In this document: piece after piece, positions 1 through 8,942 of the stretch | Numbering within the stretch: position 1 is the first letter of the stretch | Layout of the letters: each line of letters starts with the position of its first letter | Position numbers and translations under genes: made by a program | Assembly (NCBI RefSeq): GCF_013466425.1 | Contig: NZ_CP059165.1 | Coordinates: 2,852,001-2,916,000 of the forward strand | Source: Mycobacterium vicinigordonae | GTDB taxonomy: Bacteria; Actinomycetota; Actinomycetes; Mycobacteriales; Mycobacteriaceae | Reading direction: 5' to 3' | Length of the DNA stretch: 64,000 nucleotides | Notes under the pieces: model-generated | Told to the model about the DNA's origin: nothing | The model's input: the letters and a program-made list of their open reading frames with translations, nothing else | Database searches by the model: none

Positions 1-1
1 A

Positions 2-694
2 GCGCTGGCCACCATCGCGACGTTGGCCACGTTGGGCCTGGTGTTGCCCGCGTTCACCACCAGCCACCCCGGCCCGCAATTCTCCCCGGGCCAGCTGGCG
101 TTCGCCGCCGTCGCTTCCCTGGCGCTGTACTTGATGTTCGTCTTCACCCAGACCGTGCGGCACCGAAACTTCTTTCTGCCGGTCAAACAGCAGGGCGCCA
201 AGGACCCCGATTCCGAGGACCACGCCGACCCGCCGGGCAACCGGGAGACGCTGCTCAGTCTCGGGTTGCTGCTGGTGGCCCTGGTGGCGGTGGTAGGCCT
301 GGCGAAAGTGGAGTCCCCGATCATCGAGCGCGGGGTAGCCGCCGCTGGCTTCCCGCATGCATTCGTGGGCGTGGTGATCGCCACGCTGGTGCTGCTGCCG
401 GAGACGGTTGCCGCGGTGCGCGCCGCGCACCGGGGCCGCATGCAGATCAGCCTGAACCTGGCCTACGGCTCGGCGATGGCCAGCATTGGGCTCACCATCC
501 CCACCATCGCGCTGGCCTCGATCTGGATTCGCGGGCCACTGAGCCTGGGTTTGGGCCCCACTCAGCTGGTGTTGCTGGCGCTGACTGTCGTGGTAAGCAC
601 GCTCACCGTCGTGCCCGGCCGGGCGACCCGGCTGCAGGGCGAGGTGCATCTGGTGCTGCTGGCCGCGTGCTTCTTCCTAGCGATGAGCCCCTAG
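2..694 (+). CDS. chaA: Calcium/proton antiporter ChaA, C-terminal part (5' end outside window)
   Basis: The reading frame is open from base 2, so the gene begins before the window and only about 230 C-terminal residues are seen. They form several hydrophobic helices separated by a polar loop (roughly residues 55-75 of the visible part, rich in D, E and P). The stretch with [11 protein letters not shown], in an otherwise hydrophobic half, is typical of the second alpha repeat of Ca2+:cation antiporters, where an acidic residue in the membrane binds the ion. Position next to bcpB and trpE matches M. tuberculosis Rv1607 (chaA). It would export Ca2+ or Na+ in exchange for protons at the cytoplasmic membrane. 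The stop overlaps the convergent bcpB stop by 4 bases. Confidence 0.8.
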   Translation, partial: ALATIATLATLGLVLPAFTTSHPGPQFSPGQLAFAAVASLALYLMFVFTQTVRHRNFFLPVKQQGAKDPDSEDHADPPGNRETLLSLGLLLVALVAVVGLAKVESPIIERGVAAAGFPHAFVGVVIATLVLLPETVAAVRAAHRGRMQISLNLAYGSAMASIGLTIPTIALASIWIRGPLSLGLGPTQLVLLALTVVVSTLTVVPGRATRLQGEVHLVLLAACFFLAMSP

Positions 695-1146
695 CGGTTG
701 CGCAGTACTTGCAGCGCCTTGTCGGCATGGGTGTCCATGCTGAACTCGCTGGAGATCACATCGAGCACTCGGCGGTCTTGATCGATGACGAACGTGGTGC
801 GCTTAACCGGCATCAGCTTGCCCAGCAGGCCGCGCTTGACGCCGAACTGGGTGGCCACCGTCCCCTCGGCGTCCGACAGCAGCGGATAGTCGAATTTCTG
901 GGCATCGGCGAACTTGGCCTGCTTCTCTACGGCGTCGGTGCTGATACCGACCCGGTTCGCCCCCACGGCAGCGAATTCGGCGGCCAGGTCGCGGAAGTGG
1001 CAGGCCTCCTTGGTGCAGCCCGGGGTCATGGCCGCCGGGTAGAAGAACAGCACCACAGGCCCGTCAGCAAGCAGGTCGCTGAGTTTGCGTGGTGTACCCA
1101 TCTGGTCGGGAAGCTCGAAGTCGGCCACGGTGTCGCCAGTTTTCAT
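691..1146 (-). CDS. bcpB: Peroxiredoxin BcpB (bacterioferritin comigratory protein family)
   Basis: A 151-residue thioredoxin-fold peroxidase that would reduce hydroperoxides in the cytoplasm. The sequence [16 protein letters not shown] holds the peroxidatic cysteine (in PGCTKEAC) and a second cysteine five residues on, the usual BCP/PrxQ arrangement. Downstream [10 protein letters not shown] is the conserved beta strand of the AhpC/TSA fold. The frame stays open upstream, but the ATG at 1146 ([10 protein letters not shown]) gives the normal family length and starts at the first conserved strand, so longer starts were rejected. It is divergent from trpE and convergent with chaA, so it is probably monocistronic. 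It corresponds to Rv1608c. Confidence 0.9.
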   Translation of the reverse strand: MKTGDTVADFELPDQMGTPRKLSDLLADGPVVLFFYPAAMTPGCTKEACHFRDLAAEFAAVGANRVGISTDAVEKQAKFADAQKFDYPLLSDAEGTVATQFGVKRGLLGKLMPVKRTTFVIDQDRRVLDVISSEFSMDTHADKALQVLRNR

Positions 1147-1275
1147 GGCGGCCACGCTACGCCAGTTCCGCCGAGCCGCCACGAGCGTGACCGTGCCGTG
1201 GAAAATCAGCGCCAACAACGCACCCTGGTTCTGCTCGCGAGCGCCCTCTGTCGGGCCGTCTGCGAGGATGTGTCG

Positions 1276-2823
1276 GTGCACGCCAACCTTGCAGCCACGA
1301 CCACCCGGGAGGATTTCCGGGCACTGGCGGCAGAGCACCGGGTGGTCCCGGTGACTCGCAAAGTCTTGGCCGACAGCGAAACTCCACTGTCGGCGTACCG
1401 CAAGCTCGCCGCCAATCGCCCCGGAACCTTCCTGCTCGAATCGGCCGAGAACGGCCGCTCGTGGTCACGCTGGTCCTTTATCGGCGCGGGAGCGCCGACG
1501 GCGCTGACAGTGCGCGGCGGCCACGCCGTGTGGCTCGGTGCCGCGCCCAAGGACGCACCCACCGGCGGCGACCCGTTGGACGCGCTGCGCGCCACTCTGG
1601 CGGTGCTCGCGACCGCCGCACCCCAGGAGTCCCGGCCCGGGCTGCCGCCGCTGTCCGGTGGCATGGTCGGCTTCTTCGCCTACGACATGGTGCGACGCCT
1701 TGAGCGCTTGCCGGAACTGGCCGTCGACGACCTGCAGCTACCGGACATGCTGTTGCTACTGGCCACCGACCTTGCGGCCGTCGACCATCACGAGGGCACC
1801 ATCACCCTGATCGCCAACGCGGTGAACTGGAACGGCACCGACGATCGGGTCGACTGGGCCTACGACGACGCGGTCGCGAGGCTCGACGTGATGACTGCGG
1901 CGCTCGGACAGCCGCTGCCGTCAACGGTGTCGACGTTCAGCAAACCCCAGCCGCGCTATCGCTCGCAGCGCACCGTGGACGAATACAGCAAGATCGTCGA
2001 CTACCTCGTCGAGCAGATTGCTGCTGGCGAAGCCTTTCAGGTGGTGCCTTCACAGCGCTTCGAGATGGATACCGACGTCGACCCCATCGACGTCTACCGG
2101 ATGCTGCGGGTGACCAACCCGAGCCCCTACATGTATCTATTGCAGATCCCCGATGGTGATGGTGCACTGGACTTTTCGATCGTCGGTTCGAGTCCGGAGG
2201 CGTTGGTCACCGTGCAGGACCGCCGGGCCACTACGCATCCGATCGCCGGAACGCGCTGGCGTGGGGAGACCGACGAGGAAGACGTCCTGCTGGAAAAAGA
2301 GCTGCTCGCCGACGACAAGGAATTGGCCGAGCACCTCATGCTGGTCGATCTGGGCCGCAACGATCTGGGCCGGGTCTGCACCCCAGGCACGGTGCGCGTC
2401 GAGGACTACAGCCACATCGAGCGCTACAGCCATGTCATGCACCTGGTATCCACCGTGACGGGGCTGCTGGCAGACGGCCAGACCGCATTGGACGCGGTCA
2501 CCGCCTGTTTCCCGGCCGGCACGCTGTCGGGAGCGCCCAAGGTGCGGGCCATGGAGCTGATCGAGGAGGTCGAGAAAACCCGGCGCGGGCTCTACGGGGG
2601 CGTGGTGGGCTACCTGGACTTCGCCGGCAACGCCGACTTCGCGATCGCGATCCGGACCGCATTGATGCGTGGTGGCACCGCGTATGTGCAGGCCGGCGGC
2701 GGCGTGGTCGCCGATTCCAACGGGCCCTACGAGTACAACGAAGCCAGGAACAAGGCACGGGCGGTGCTCAACGCGATCGCGGCCGCTCAGACGTTGACCA
2801 CCCCGGACGTGGGCAGTGGCTGA
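1276..2823 (+). CDS. trpE: Anthranilate synthase component I
   Basis: TrpE makes anthranilate from chorismate, using ammonia supplied by a TrpG-type glutaminase encoded elsewhere; this is the first committed step of tryptophan synthesis. The 515-residue product has the N-terminal regulatory domain (including [11 protein letters not shown], where the LLES element binds feedback tryptophan) and the C-terminal chorismate-binding domain with [37 protein letters not shown] and [16 protein letters not shown]. The frame is open far upstream through the bcpB region; the GTG at 1276 (VHANLAATT) gives the usual length, with an in-frame GTG at 1270 as an alternative. The 129-base gap to bcpB must hold the operon promoter. 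The stop lies inside the next gene. Corresponds to Rv1609. Confidence 0.95.
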   Translation: MHANLAATTTREDFRALAAEHRVVPVTRKVLADSETPLSAYRKLAANRPGTFLLESAENGRSWSRWSFIGAGAPTALTVRGGHAVWLGAAPKDAPTGGDPLDALRATLAVLATAAPQESRPGLPPLSGGMVGFFAYDMVRRLERLPELAVDDLQLPDMLLLLATDLAAVDHHEGTITLIANAVNWNGTDDRVDWAYDDAVARLDVMTAALGQPLPSTVSTFSKPQPRYRSQRTVDEYSKIVDYLVEQIAAGEAFQVVPSQRFEMDTDVDPIDVYRMLRVTNPSPYMYLLQIPDGDGALDFSIVGSSPEALVTVQDRRATTHPIAGTRWRGETDEEDVLLEKELLADDKELAEHLMLVDLGRNDLGRVCTPGTVRVEDYSHIERYSHVMHLVSTVTGLLADGQTALDAVTACFPAGTLSGAPKVRAMELIEEVEKTRRGLYGGVVGYLDFAGNADFAIAIRTALMRGGTAYVQAGGGVVADSNGPYEYNEARNKARAVLNAIAAAQTLTTPDVGSG

Positions 2824-3463
2824 CGCCGCACGCCGCGTCCGGCTGACCGTGGGGCTCGCCCAGCTGCTGCTGGTGGTTGCCGCCGGCACGCTGTGGGCGG
2901 CGTCGCGGCTGACGTGGGTGACCGTCCGGTCGTTCGACGGCCTTGGGCAGCCCAAAGAGGTGGCGCTATCCGGCGTCACTTGGTCGACGGCGCTGCTGCC
3001 GCTGGCGATCGTGAACCTGGCCGCCGCAATCGCTGCCCTGGCCGTGCGCGGCTGGCAGCTGCGCGCGTTGGCAGTGCTGCTGGCGGCGTCGAGCTTCGCC
3101 GTCGGCTATCTGGGTGTCAGCCTGTGGGCGGTGCCGGACGTGGCTGCCCGCGGCGCCGACCTGGCGCATGTCCCGGTGGCGACGCTGGTGGGAAGTGGGC
3201 GCCAGTACACCGGTGCGGTGATCACGGTGGTGGCTGCGGTGTGCACGCTGCTTGCCGCGACGTTGTTGATGCGCGCCTCGACCGCCGCCCCGGCACGCTC
3301 GCGCAGCACGAAGTATCTGGCGCCCGGAGCACGGCGGTCGATGGCGCGCGATGACACCCCGTCGGGCGAACCCAAGCTGTCAGAGCGCACGATTTGGGAT
3401 GCTCTCGACGCGGGCCGGGACCCTACGGATGGGTCGCCCGAGGCGGACACCGAGGGGCGGTGA
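2816..3463 (+). CDS. Tryptophan-operon-associated membrane protein (TIGR02234 family)
   Basis: A 215-residue membrane protein starting at a GTG that overlaps the trpE stop by 8 bases, so translation is probably coupled. It shows four hydrophobic segments (about residues 10-30, 58-75, 80-105 and 125-150) followed by a polar, charged C-terminal tail of about 65 residues. Proteins of this family sit between trpE and trpC in actinobacteria and are annotated only as 'trp region conserved hypothetical membrane protein'. Location suggests a role in tryptophan or precursor transport or in organising the pathway, but no catalytic motif is visible and the function is unknown. Corresponds to Rv1610. Confidence 0.85.
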   Translation: MADAARRVRLTVGLAQLLLVVAAGTLWAASRLTWVTVRSFDGLGQPKEVALSGVTWSTALLPLAIVNLAAAIAALAVRGWQLRALAVLLAASSFAVGYLGVSLWAVPDVAARGADLAHVPVATLVGSGRQYTGAVITVVAAVCTLLAATLLMRASTAAPARSRSTKYLAPGARRSMARDDTPSGEPKLSERTIWDALDAGRDPTDGSPEADTEGR

Positions 3464-3552
3464 CGGACCCTGTCCCGACAGTCGCTACCCTTCTTGCACG
3501 TCGGTGAATCCGGCTGGTGAGCGTTGGGTCACGGGAAAGGAACACGGAAGGC

Positions 3553-4371
3553 ATGAGTCCGGCATCCGTGCTTGACTCCATTCTCGAGGGAGTCCGCGCC
3601 GACGTTGCCGCGCGCGAAGCCAGCGTGAGCCTGTCCGAAATCAAGGCCGCCGCGGCCGCCGCGCCGCCACCTTTGGACGTCATGGCCGCGCTGCGTGAAC
3701 CAGGCATCGGCGTTATCGCGGAGGTCAAGCGCGCCAGCCCGTCCAAGGGTGCGCTAGCACCCATTTCCGACCCGGCGAAACTGGCCCGTGCCTACGAGGA
3801 TGGCGGCGCCCGGATCATCAGCGTACTTACCGAGGAACGACGGTTCCAAGGCTCCCTCGACGACCTCGACGCGGTGCGCGCCGCTGTTTCGATTCCGGTG
3901 TTACGCAAAGACTTTGTGGTGCAGCCCTACCAGATTCACGAGGCTCGCGCACACGGTGCGGACATGCTGCTGCTGATCGTAGCGGCGCTGGACCAATCGG
4001 CGCTGGTGTCCATGCTCGACCGCACCGAATCCCTCGGCATGACCGCGCTCGTCGAGGTCCACACCGAGGAAGAAGCGGACCGCGCACTCAAGGCCGGTGC
4101 CAACGTGATCGGGGTCAACGCCCGCGATCTGGCAACGCTGGAGGTCGACCGGGATTGCTTCGCGCGCATAGCTCCCGGGCTGCCCAGCAAGGTGATCCGG
4201 ATCGCCGAATCCGGTGTACGTCACACCGGCGACCTGCTGGCGTATGCCGGTGCGGGAGCCGACGCCGTCCTGGTCGGTGAGGGTTTGGTCAAAAGCGGTG
4301 ACCCCCGCGCGGCGGTCGCCGATCTGGTTACCGCCGGCACTCATCCGTCCTGTCCGAAACCGGCTCGCTAG
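3553..4371 (+). CDS. trpC: Indole-3-glycerol phosphate synthase
   Basis: TrpC is a TIM-barrel enzyme that closes CdRP to indole-3-glycerol phosphate. The 272-residue protein shows the family's strand motifs in order: [13 protein letters not shown] (catalytic lysine in EVKRASPS), [13 protein letters not shown] (catalytic lysine in LRKDF), [28 protein letters not shown] and [13 protein letters not shown], ending with [15 protein letters not shown] for phosphate binding. The ATG at 3553 follows an AAGGAACACGGAAGGC purine-rich stretch, which decides it over the 12-residue longer ORF. The 89-base gap after the membrane protein contains a TACCCT hexamer near 3490 that could be an internal promoter. 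Corresponds to Rv1611. Confidence 0.95.
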   Translation: MSPASVLDSILEGVRADVAAREASVSLSEIKAAAAAAPPPLDVMAALREPGIGVIAEVKRASPSKGALAPISDPAKLARAYEDGGARIISVLTEERRFQGSLDDLDAVRAAVSIPVLRKDFVVQPYQIHEARAHGADMLLLIVAALDQSALVSMLDRTESLGMTALVEVHTEEEADRALKAGANVIGVNARDLATLEVDRDCFARIAPGLPSKVIRIAESGVRHTGDLLAYAGAGADAVLVGEGLVKSGDPRAAVADLVTAGTHPSCPKPAR

Positions 4372-4406
4372 CTCTTGATGTGCCGCACGCGCGCTGAGTA
4401 TTTGTG

Positions 4407-5660
4407 ATGGCAGATCTTTCCAACCCGGACCTTCCGCGTACCAGCGCCGCCGTCGTCGAACGAACTCATCACGACCCCGACCAGGGTGGGCATTTCGGTT
4501 CCTATGGTGGCCGCTACGTTCCCGAGGCGCTAATGGCGGTGATCGAGGAGGTCACTGTCGCCTACGAAAAAGAGCGCGTGAACCAGGATTTCCTCGACAC
4601 CCTGGACAAGCTGCAGGCCAATTACGCCGGCCGTCCCTCGCCGCTGTATGAGACGACGCGACTCGGCCGACATGCCGGTTCGGCGCGGATCTTCCTCAAG
4701 CGAGAAGATTTGAACCACACCGGTTCTCACAAGATCAACAATGTTCTGGGTCAAGCGCTGCTGGCCCGCCGGATGGGCAAAACCCGCGTGATCGCCGAAA
4801 CCGGCGCGGGCCAGCACGGCGTGGCCACCGCCACCGCGTGCGCGCTGTTCGGCCTGGAGTGTGTCATCTACATGGGCGCGGTCGACACCGCACGCCAGGC
4901 GCTCAATGTGGCGCGGATGCGGTTGCTCGGCGCCAAGGTAGTTTCCGTGGAGACCGGGTCGCGGACCCTCAAAGACGCCATTAACGAAGCATTCCGGGAC
5001 TGGGTTACCAACGCAGACAACACTTATTACTGCTTCGGCACGGCCGCGGGTCCGCACCCGTTTCCGACTATGGTGCGTGACTTCCAGCGGATCATCGGTC
5101 TGGAGGCACGGGCGCAGATCCAGCAGCAGATTGGCCGGTTGCCCGACGCGGTGGTGGCCTGCGTCGGCGGGGGATCCAACGCGATCGGCATCTTCCACGC
5201 TTTCCTCGACGACCCTTCGGTGAAGTTGGTGGGATACGAGGCCGCCGGCGACGGTGTCGAGACCGGGCGGCACGCCGCGACTTTCGCTGGTGGCTCACCC
5301 GGGGCGTTCCAGGGTTCCTACTCGTATCTGTTGCAGGACGAAGACGGCCAGACCATCGAATCGCACTCGATTTCAGCGGGTTTGGACTACCCCGGTGTGG
5401 GTCCCGAACACGCGTGGCTCAAAGACATCGGACGCGTCCAGTACGAACCCATCAACGATACCGAGGCGATGGACGCATTTGGCCTGCTGAGCCGTTCCGA
5501 AGGCATCATCCCGGCCATCGAGTCAGCGCACGCGGTGGCCGGCGCCCTGAAGTTGGGTGCCGAATTGGGAAGGGGGGCGATCATTGTGGTGAACCTGTCT
5601 GGCCGCGGCGACAAGGATGTGGAGACCGCCGCGAAATGGTTCGGCCTGTTGGACAAGTGA
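4407..5660 (+). CDS. trpB: Tryptophan synthase beta chain
   Basis: TrpB joins indole and serine to make tryptophan using pyridoxal phosphate. In the 417-residue protein, HTGSHKINN carries the PLP lysine (about K109), ETGAGQHG is the carboxylate-binding loop with the catalytic glutamate, and [10 protein letters not shown] binds the cofactor phosphate. The C-terminal [11 protein letters not shown] is also typical. GTG at 4404 directly precedes ATG at 4407; I took the ATG. TrpB and TrpA form the alpha-beta complex that channels indole, which fits the one-base overlap of the two genes (TGATG). Corresponds to Rv1612; in M. tuberculosis this enzyme is essential and a known inhibitor target. Confidence 0.96.
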   Translation: MADLSNPDLPRTSAAVVERTHHDPDQGGHFGSYGGRYVPEALMAVIEEVTVAYEKERVNQDFLDTLDKLQANYAGRPSPLYETTRLGRHAGSARIFLKREDLNHTGSHKINNVLGQALLARRMGKTRVIAETGAGQHGVATATACALFGLECVIYMGAVDTARQALNVARMRLLGAKVVSVETGSRTLKDAINEAFRDWVTNADNTYYCFGTAAGPHPFPTMVRDFQRIIGLEARAQIQQQIGRLPDAVVACVGGGSNAIGIFHAFLDDPSVKLVGYEAAGDGVETGRHAATFAGGSPGAFQGSYSYLLQDEDGQTIESHSISAGLDYPGVGPEHAWLKDIGRVQYEPINDTEAMDAFGLLSRSEGIIPAIESAHAVAGALKLGAELGRGAIIVVNLSGRGDKDVETAAKWFGLLDK

Positions 5661-6469
5661 TGACGGTGCACAAGAGCGGAACCAGCAGGCTCAAGCCGGT
5701 GTTCGGCTCGTGCCGCTCGGAGGGACGGGCGGCGCTGATCGGCTATCTGCCGACGGGTTATCCCGATGTGCCGTCGTCGGTGCAGGCGATGACCACTTTG
5801 GTCGAATCCGGTTGCGACATCATCGAAGTTGGTGTGCCGTACTCGGACCCGGGGATGGATGGCCCGACCATTCAGCGGGCCACCGAACAGGCGCTCAGCG
5901 GGGGAGTGCGGGTTCGGGACACACTGGCCGCGGTCGAGGCGATCAGCGCGGCCGGTGGACGTGCCGTGGTAATGACCTATTGGAATCCGGTGCTGCGCTA
6001 CGGGATTGACGCGTTCGCGCGGGATCTCGCCGCGGCCGGAGGCCAGGGGTTGATCACCCCCGACTTGATTCCCGACGAGGCGCAGTCCTGGTTCGCGGCA
6101 TCCGTTGAGCACGGCTTGGACCGCATCTTTCTGGTGGCGCCGTCGTCGACGTCCGAGCGGCTCGCGGCCACCGTCGAAGCATCACGCGGATTCGTCTATG
6201 CCGCGTCGACGATGGGTGTGACGGGGGCGCGTGATGTGGTGTCCCAGGCGGCACCCGACCTGGTGGGGAGGGTGAGGGCAGTGTCGGACATACCCGTCGG
6301 TGTCGGTTTGGGGGTGCGCTCGGCGCAGCAGGCCGCGCAGATCGGCAGCTACGCCGATGGTGTGATCGTGGGGTCAGCGCTGGTTTCGGCGCTGGCTGAG
6401 GGACTGCCGCGGCTGCGCGCGCTGACCGAGGAACTCGCCGCCGGCGTGCGACAAAGGGTGTCGGCATGA
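5660..6469 (+). CDS. trpA: Tryptophan synthase alpha chain
   Basis: TrpA cleaves indole-3-glycerol phosphate to indole and glyceraldehyde 3-phosphate and passes indole to TrpB. The 269-residue TIM barrel has DIIEVGVPYSDPGMDGP with the two catalytic acids (E56 and D63), then GLITPDLIPDEA, FVYAASTMGVTG and PVGVGLGVRS for phosphate binding. The ATG overlaps the trpB stop as TGATG, giving strong translational coupling and equal expression. The end overlaps the lgt start by 4 bases, making lgt part of the same transcript. Corresponds to Rv1613. Confidence 0.96.
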   Translation: MTVHKSGTSRLKPVFGSCRSEGRAALIGYLPTGYPDVPSSVQAMTTLVESGCDIIEVGVPYSDPGMDGPTIQRATEQALSGGVRVRDTLAAVEAISAAGGRAVVMTYWNPVLRYGIDAFARDLAAAGGQGLITPDLIPDEAQSWFAASVEHGLDRIFLVAPSSTSERLAATVEASRGFVYAASTMGVTGARDVVSQAAPDLVGRVRAVSDIPVGVGLGVRSAQQAAQIGSYADGVIVGSALVSALAEGLPRLRALTEELAAGVRQRVSA

Positions 6470-8319
6470 CTTTGGCTGCCTCGCAGATGTGGCTCGCATC
6501 ATTTCCTAGCCCGCCGCGTGGGGTCTGGCACTTGGGGCCGTTGCCGATTCGCGCGTACGCGTTCTTCATTATCACCGGGATCCTGATTGCGTTGGTGATC
6601 TCCGATCGGCGCTGGGTGGCCCGCGGCGGTGAGCGCGGTTTGGTCTACGACATCGCGCTGTGGATGGTGCCCTTCGGTTTGGTTGGTGGCCGTTTGTACC
6701 ACCTGGCGACGGACTGGCGTACGTACTGGGGTCCCGGCGGCGCCGGAACCACTGCCGCGCTACGGATCTGGGACGGCGGGCTGGGCATCTGGGGCGCGGT
6801 GGCACTTGGGGTGGTTGGTGCGTGGATCGGCTGCAGGCGCAATGGCGTTCCGCTGCCGGCCTTCGTCGACGCGGTTGCCCCCGGCGTGGTGCTGGCGCAG
6901 GCGATCGGCCGGCTCGGCAACTACTTCAACCAAGAGTTATATGGGCGCGAGACCACGCTCCCGTGGGGTTTGGAGATCTTCTACCGTCGCGACCCGTCGG
7001 GGATTCTAAGCGAGCATTCCCTCGACGGCGTATCGACGGGGCAGGTTTTTGCCATTGTGCAGCCCACGTTTCTTTACGAATTGATTTGGAATCTGCTGGT
7101 ATTCGCCGCCCTGCTCTACCTGGACCGGCGGTTCGTGTTCGGCCACGGAAGGCTGTTTGCGGCCTACGTCGCGCTGTACTGCGTCGGACGGTTCGGCGTC
7201 GAGTTGCTACGCGACGATACGGCCACCCACATCGCCGGCATCCGGATCAATACGTTCACATCCACTTTCGTGTTCCTCGGCGCCGTGGTTTACATGATCC
7301 TGGCGCCTAAAGGGCGCGAGGATCCGGCACTGCTGCGCAGCCGCTTCGCCGACGACGAGACCGAGGACGAGGCGGAGGAGGCCGAGGAGCTTGCGGCTGT
7401 CAACACGGGATCGGCGGTCGCCGGTGCCGCCGGCGACGGCGGTGCTGATGCAGAGCCGGTGGATGCCGGGGCTGTCGAGGAACCCGCGGAGGAGGCCGCC
7501 TCGGAGCAGGAGGTCTCGGACGAGGCAGTCGCCCAGGTCGGTGAGCCCGTGGTACTCGAGGGAGTTGCGGTCGTAGCGGGCGAGGTGGAGGAGCCCGCGG
7601 ACGAGTCTGCTGAGCCCGGGGTTGCCGAGGTTGCCGAGGTGGAGCCTGAGGCTGAGGCTGAGGTAGTTGACGGGGCGGAGGTGGCTGAGGCCGAGTCCGC
7701 GAACGAGGTGACTGCCGAGGTCGAGACCGCCGACGACTCTGCGGAGGAAACCGAAACTCAGGAGGTGACGGCCCAGGCGGAGGAGCCCGCTGAGCCGGAG
7801 GTTACCGAGGTTACTGAGGTTGCCGGGGTGGAGTCCGAGGCCGAGGCTGCTGACGCCGTGGTTTCGGAGGGCGAGGCTGAGGCTGAGGTAGTTGACGGGG
7901 CGGAGGTGGCTGAGGCCGAGCCCGGGCCCGAGGTAACGCCGGCACAAGAAGCAGAAGCCGAAGCGGCCGACGCGGCGGAGCCGGAAACTACCGAGGCCGC
8001 CGACGCGGTGGCCGAGGTCGCCGAGCCCGATGGGTCCGAGATCGAGCCCGTTGATGCTGCCGCCGATGACGCTGAAACTGCAGAACCCGAAGCCGAATTG
8101 TTGCCGGCAGAACCCGAGACCGCGCAACTTGAAGCTGAAACCGAACCCACGGAGGCGGACACCGAGGCGGCGATGCCGGCGGAATCCGAGCCGGCGAAAA
8201 TCGACGTGCCCTCCGACGAAGCCAGCCTGTCCAGTCTGGAGACGGCGGAAGCGCAAGAGGCGACCGGCGACGACGAGCGCAAGAGATTCAGGCTCCGATT
8301 GCGCCGCCGACGCCCGTAA
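6466..8319 (+). CDS. lgt: Prolipoprotein diacylglyceryl transferase with long acidic C-terminal tail
   Basis: Lgt moves diacylglycerol from phosphatidylglycerol to the lipobox cysteine of prolipoproteins at the outer face of the cytoplasmic membrane. Residues 1 to about 280 are the seven-helix enzyme, with the signature AIGRLGNYFNQELYGRE, GGRLYHLATDW and a closing helix ending near MILAPKGR. Residues from about 285 to 605 are a hydrophilic tail dominated by E, A, V, D and P with almost no aromatics, ending in a basic patch (KRFRLRLRRRRP). The protein is 617 residues against about 470 remembered for Rv1614. The tail contains an exact 48-base duplication (see repeat). The ATG overlaps the trpA stop by 4 bases. 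The tail's role is unknown; it would lie on the cytoplasmic side if the core has seven helices with the N-terminus outside. Confidence 0.93.
   Translation: MTLAASQMWLASFPSPPRGVWHLGPLPIRAYAFFIITGILIALVISDRRWVARGGERGLVYDIALWMVPFGLVGGRLYHLATDWRTYWGPGGAGTTAALRIWDGGLGIWGAVALGVVGAWIGCRRNGVPLPAFVDAVAPGVVLAQAIGRLGNYFNQELYGRETTLPWGLEIFYRRDPSGILSEHSLDGVSTGQVFAIVQPTFLYELIWNLLVFAALLYLDRRFVFGHGRLFAAYVALYCVGRFGVELLRDDTATHIAGIRINTFTSTFVFLGAVVYMILAPKGREDPALLRSRFADDETEDEAEEAEELAAVNTGSAVAGAAGDGGADAEPVDAGAVEEPAEEAASEQEVSDEAVAQVGEPVVLEGVAVVAGEVEEPADESAEPGVAEVAEVEPEAEAEVVDGAEVAEAESANEVTAEVETADDSAEETETQEVTAQAEEPAEPEVTEVTEVAGVESEAEAADAVVSEGEAEAEVVDGAEVAEAEPGPEVTPAQEAEAEAADAAEPETTEAADAVAEVAEPDGSEIEPVDAAADDAETAEPEAELLPAEPETAQLEAETEPTEADTEAAMPAESEPAKIDVPSDEASLSSLETAEAQEATGDDERKRFRLRLRRRRP
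7648..7920 (+). repeat. Duplicated 48-bp unit within the lgt acidic tail
   Basis: Bases 7648-7695 and 7873-7920 are identical over 48 bases and in the same reading frame, 225 bases (75 codons) apart. Each encodes EAEAEVVDGAEVAEAE. The intervening sequence carries weaker related units such as the VAEVAEV and VTEVTEVAGV runs. This looks like internal slippage or unequal recombination that lengthened the tail. Confidence 0.85.
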
Positions 8320-8380
8320 GCGCTGCCGTGATGAACCGGTGATCGCTCGCGCGCGGTAACCGATCTGGCATTCTGAAACG

Positions 8381-8836
8381 GTGAATGAGCAGCCGCGGCT
8401 CTCTGCCAACGTGCGGCCGTCACGGCCCGGCGACGACGAGCACAGCCCGACCCGCAATCGCCTTGCCGTAGCCGGTTCGGCGGTGCTGCTGACCGGTGCC
8501 CTGGCTTACATCGGAGTCGCCGACCCGCACAACCCGGACTCCGCCTACCCGCAGTGCCCGTTCAAGTGGCTCACCGGCTGGAACTGCCCGGCCTGCGGAG
8601 GTTTGCGAATGACCCACGACCTGCTGCACGGACACTTCGCGGCGAGCGTGCACGACAACGTTTTCTTGCTGCTCACCATCCCGTTGCTGGCGGCATGGAT
8701 CCTGCTCCGGCGCCACCGCGCAAAGTCCTGGCTGCCGGTCACCACCCTCGTCACCGTCGTGGTGTTAGCCACCGCCTGGACGGTGGTGCGCAACCTTCCC
8801 GGCTTTCCTTTGGTGCCAACGGTTCTCGGCGGTTGA
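8381..8836 (+). CDS. Small DUF2752 membrane protein
   Basis: A 151-residue protein starting at GTG 8381. After a polar N-terminus of about 28 residues come a hydrophobic segment (about 30-48), the cysteine motif CPFKWLTGWNCPACGGLRM typical of DUF2752 proteins, then two further hydrophobic segments (about 88-108 and 113-130). The conserved cysteines and arginine suggest a metal or redox role, but no function is established. It lies 61 bases after lgt on the same strand, possibly as the end of that transcript. It resembles the small membrane proteins at Rv1615/Rv1616. Confidence 0.75.
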   Translation: MNEQPRLSANVRPSRPGDDEHSPTRNRLAVAGSAVLLTGALAYIGVADPHNPDSAYPQCPFKWLTGWNCPACGGLRMTHDLLHGHFAASVHDNVFLLLTIPLLAAWILLRRHRAKSWLPVTTLVTVVVLATAWTVVRNLPGFPLVPTVLGG

Positions 8837-8928
8837 CCGGTGAAAGCCGCGCATCGATGCCAGGGCCGCGGGGCAACAGCGTTACGCGCGTCGTACGTGT
8901 GAGACGCCCCGAATACTTCGACCGCGAC

Positions 8929-8934
8929 TATGCT
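8929..8934 (+). promoter_or_regulatory. Putative -10 element of pykA (near-leaderless)
   Basis: TATGCT fits the mycobacterial TANNNT -10 consensus and ends 8 bases before the pykA GTG, so transcription would begin at or next to the start codon. No Shine-Dalgarno sequence is seen before this GTG, which supports a leaderless mRNA, a common arrangement in mycobacteria. Confidence 0.5.
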
Positions 8935-8942
8935 TTGTCGTC

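Noticed and set aside
667..1275. Upstream 200 codons of the open frame containing trpE
   Set aside because: They run antisense through bcpB and lack family similarity; TrpE begins at GTG 1276.
7207..8457. 416-residue minus-strand open frame opposite lgt
   Set aside because: Shadow of the repetitive acidic tail; low complexity leucine/glycine-rich product with no start signals, while the plus strand encodes a recognised enzyme.
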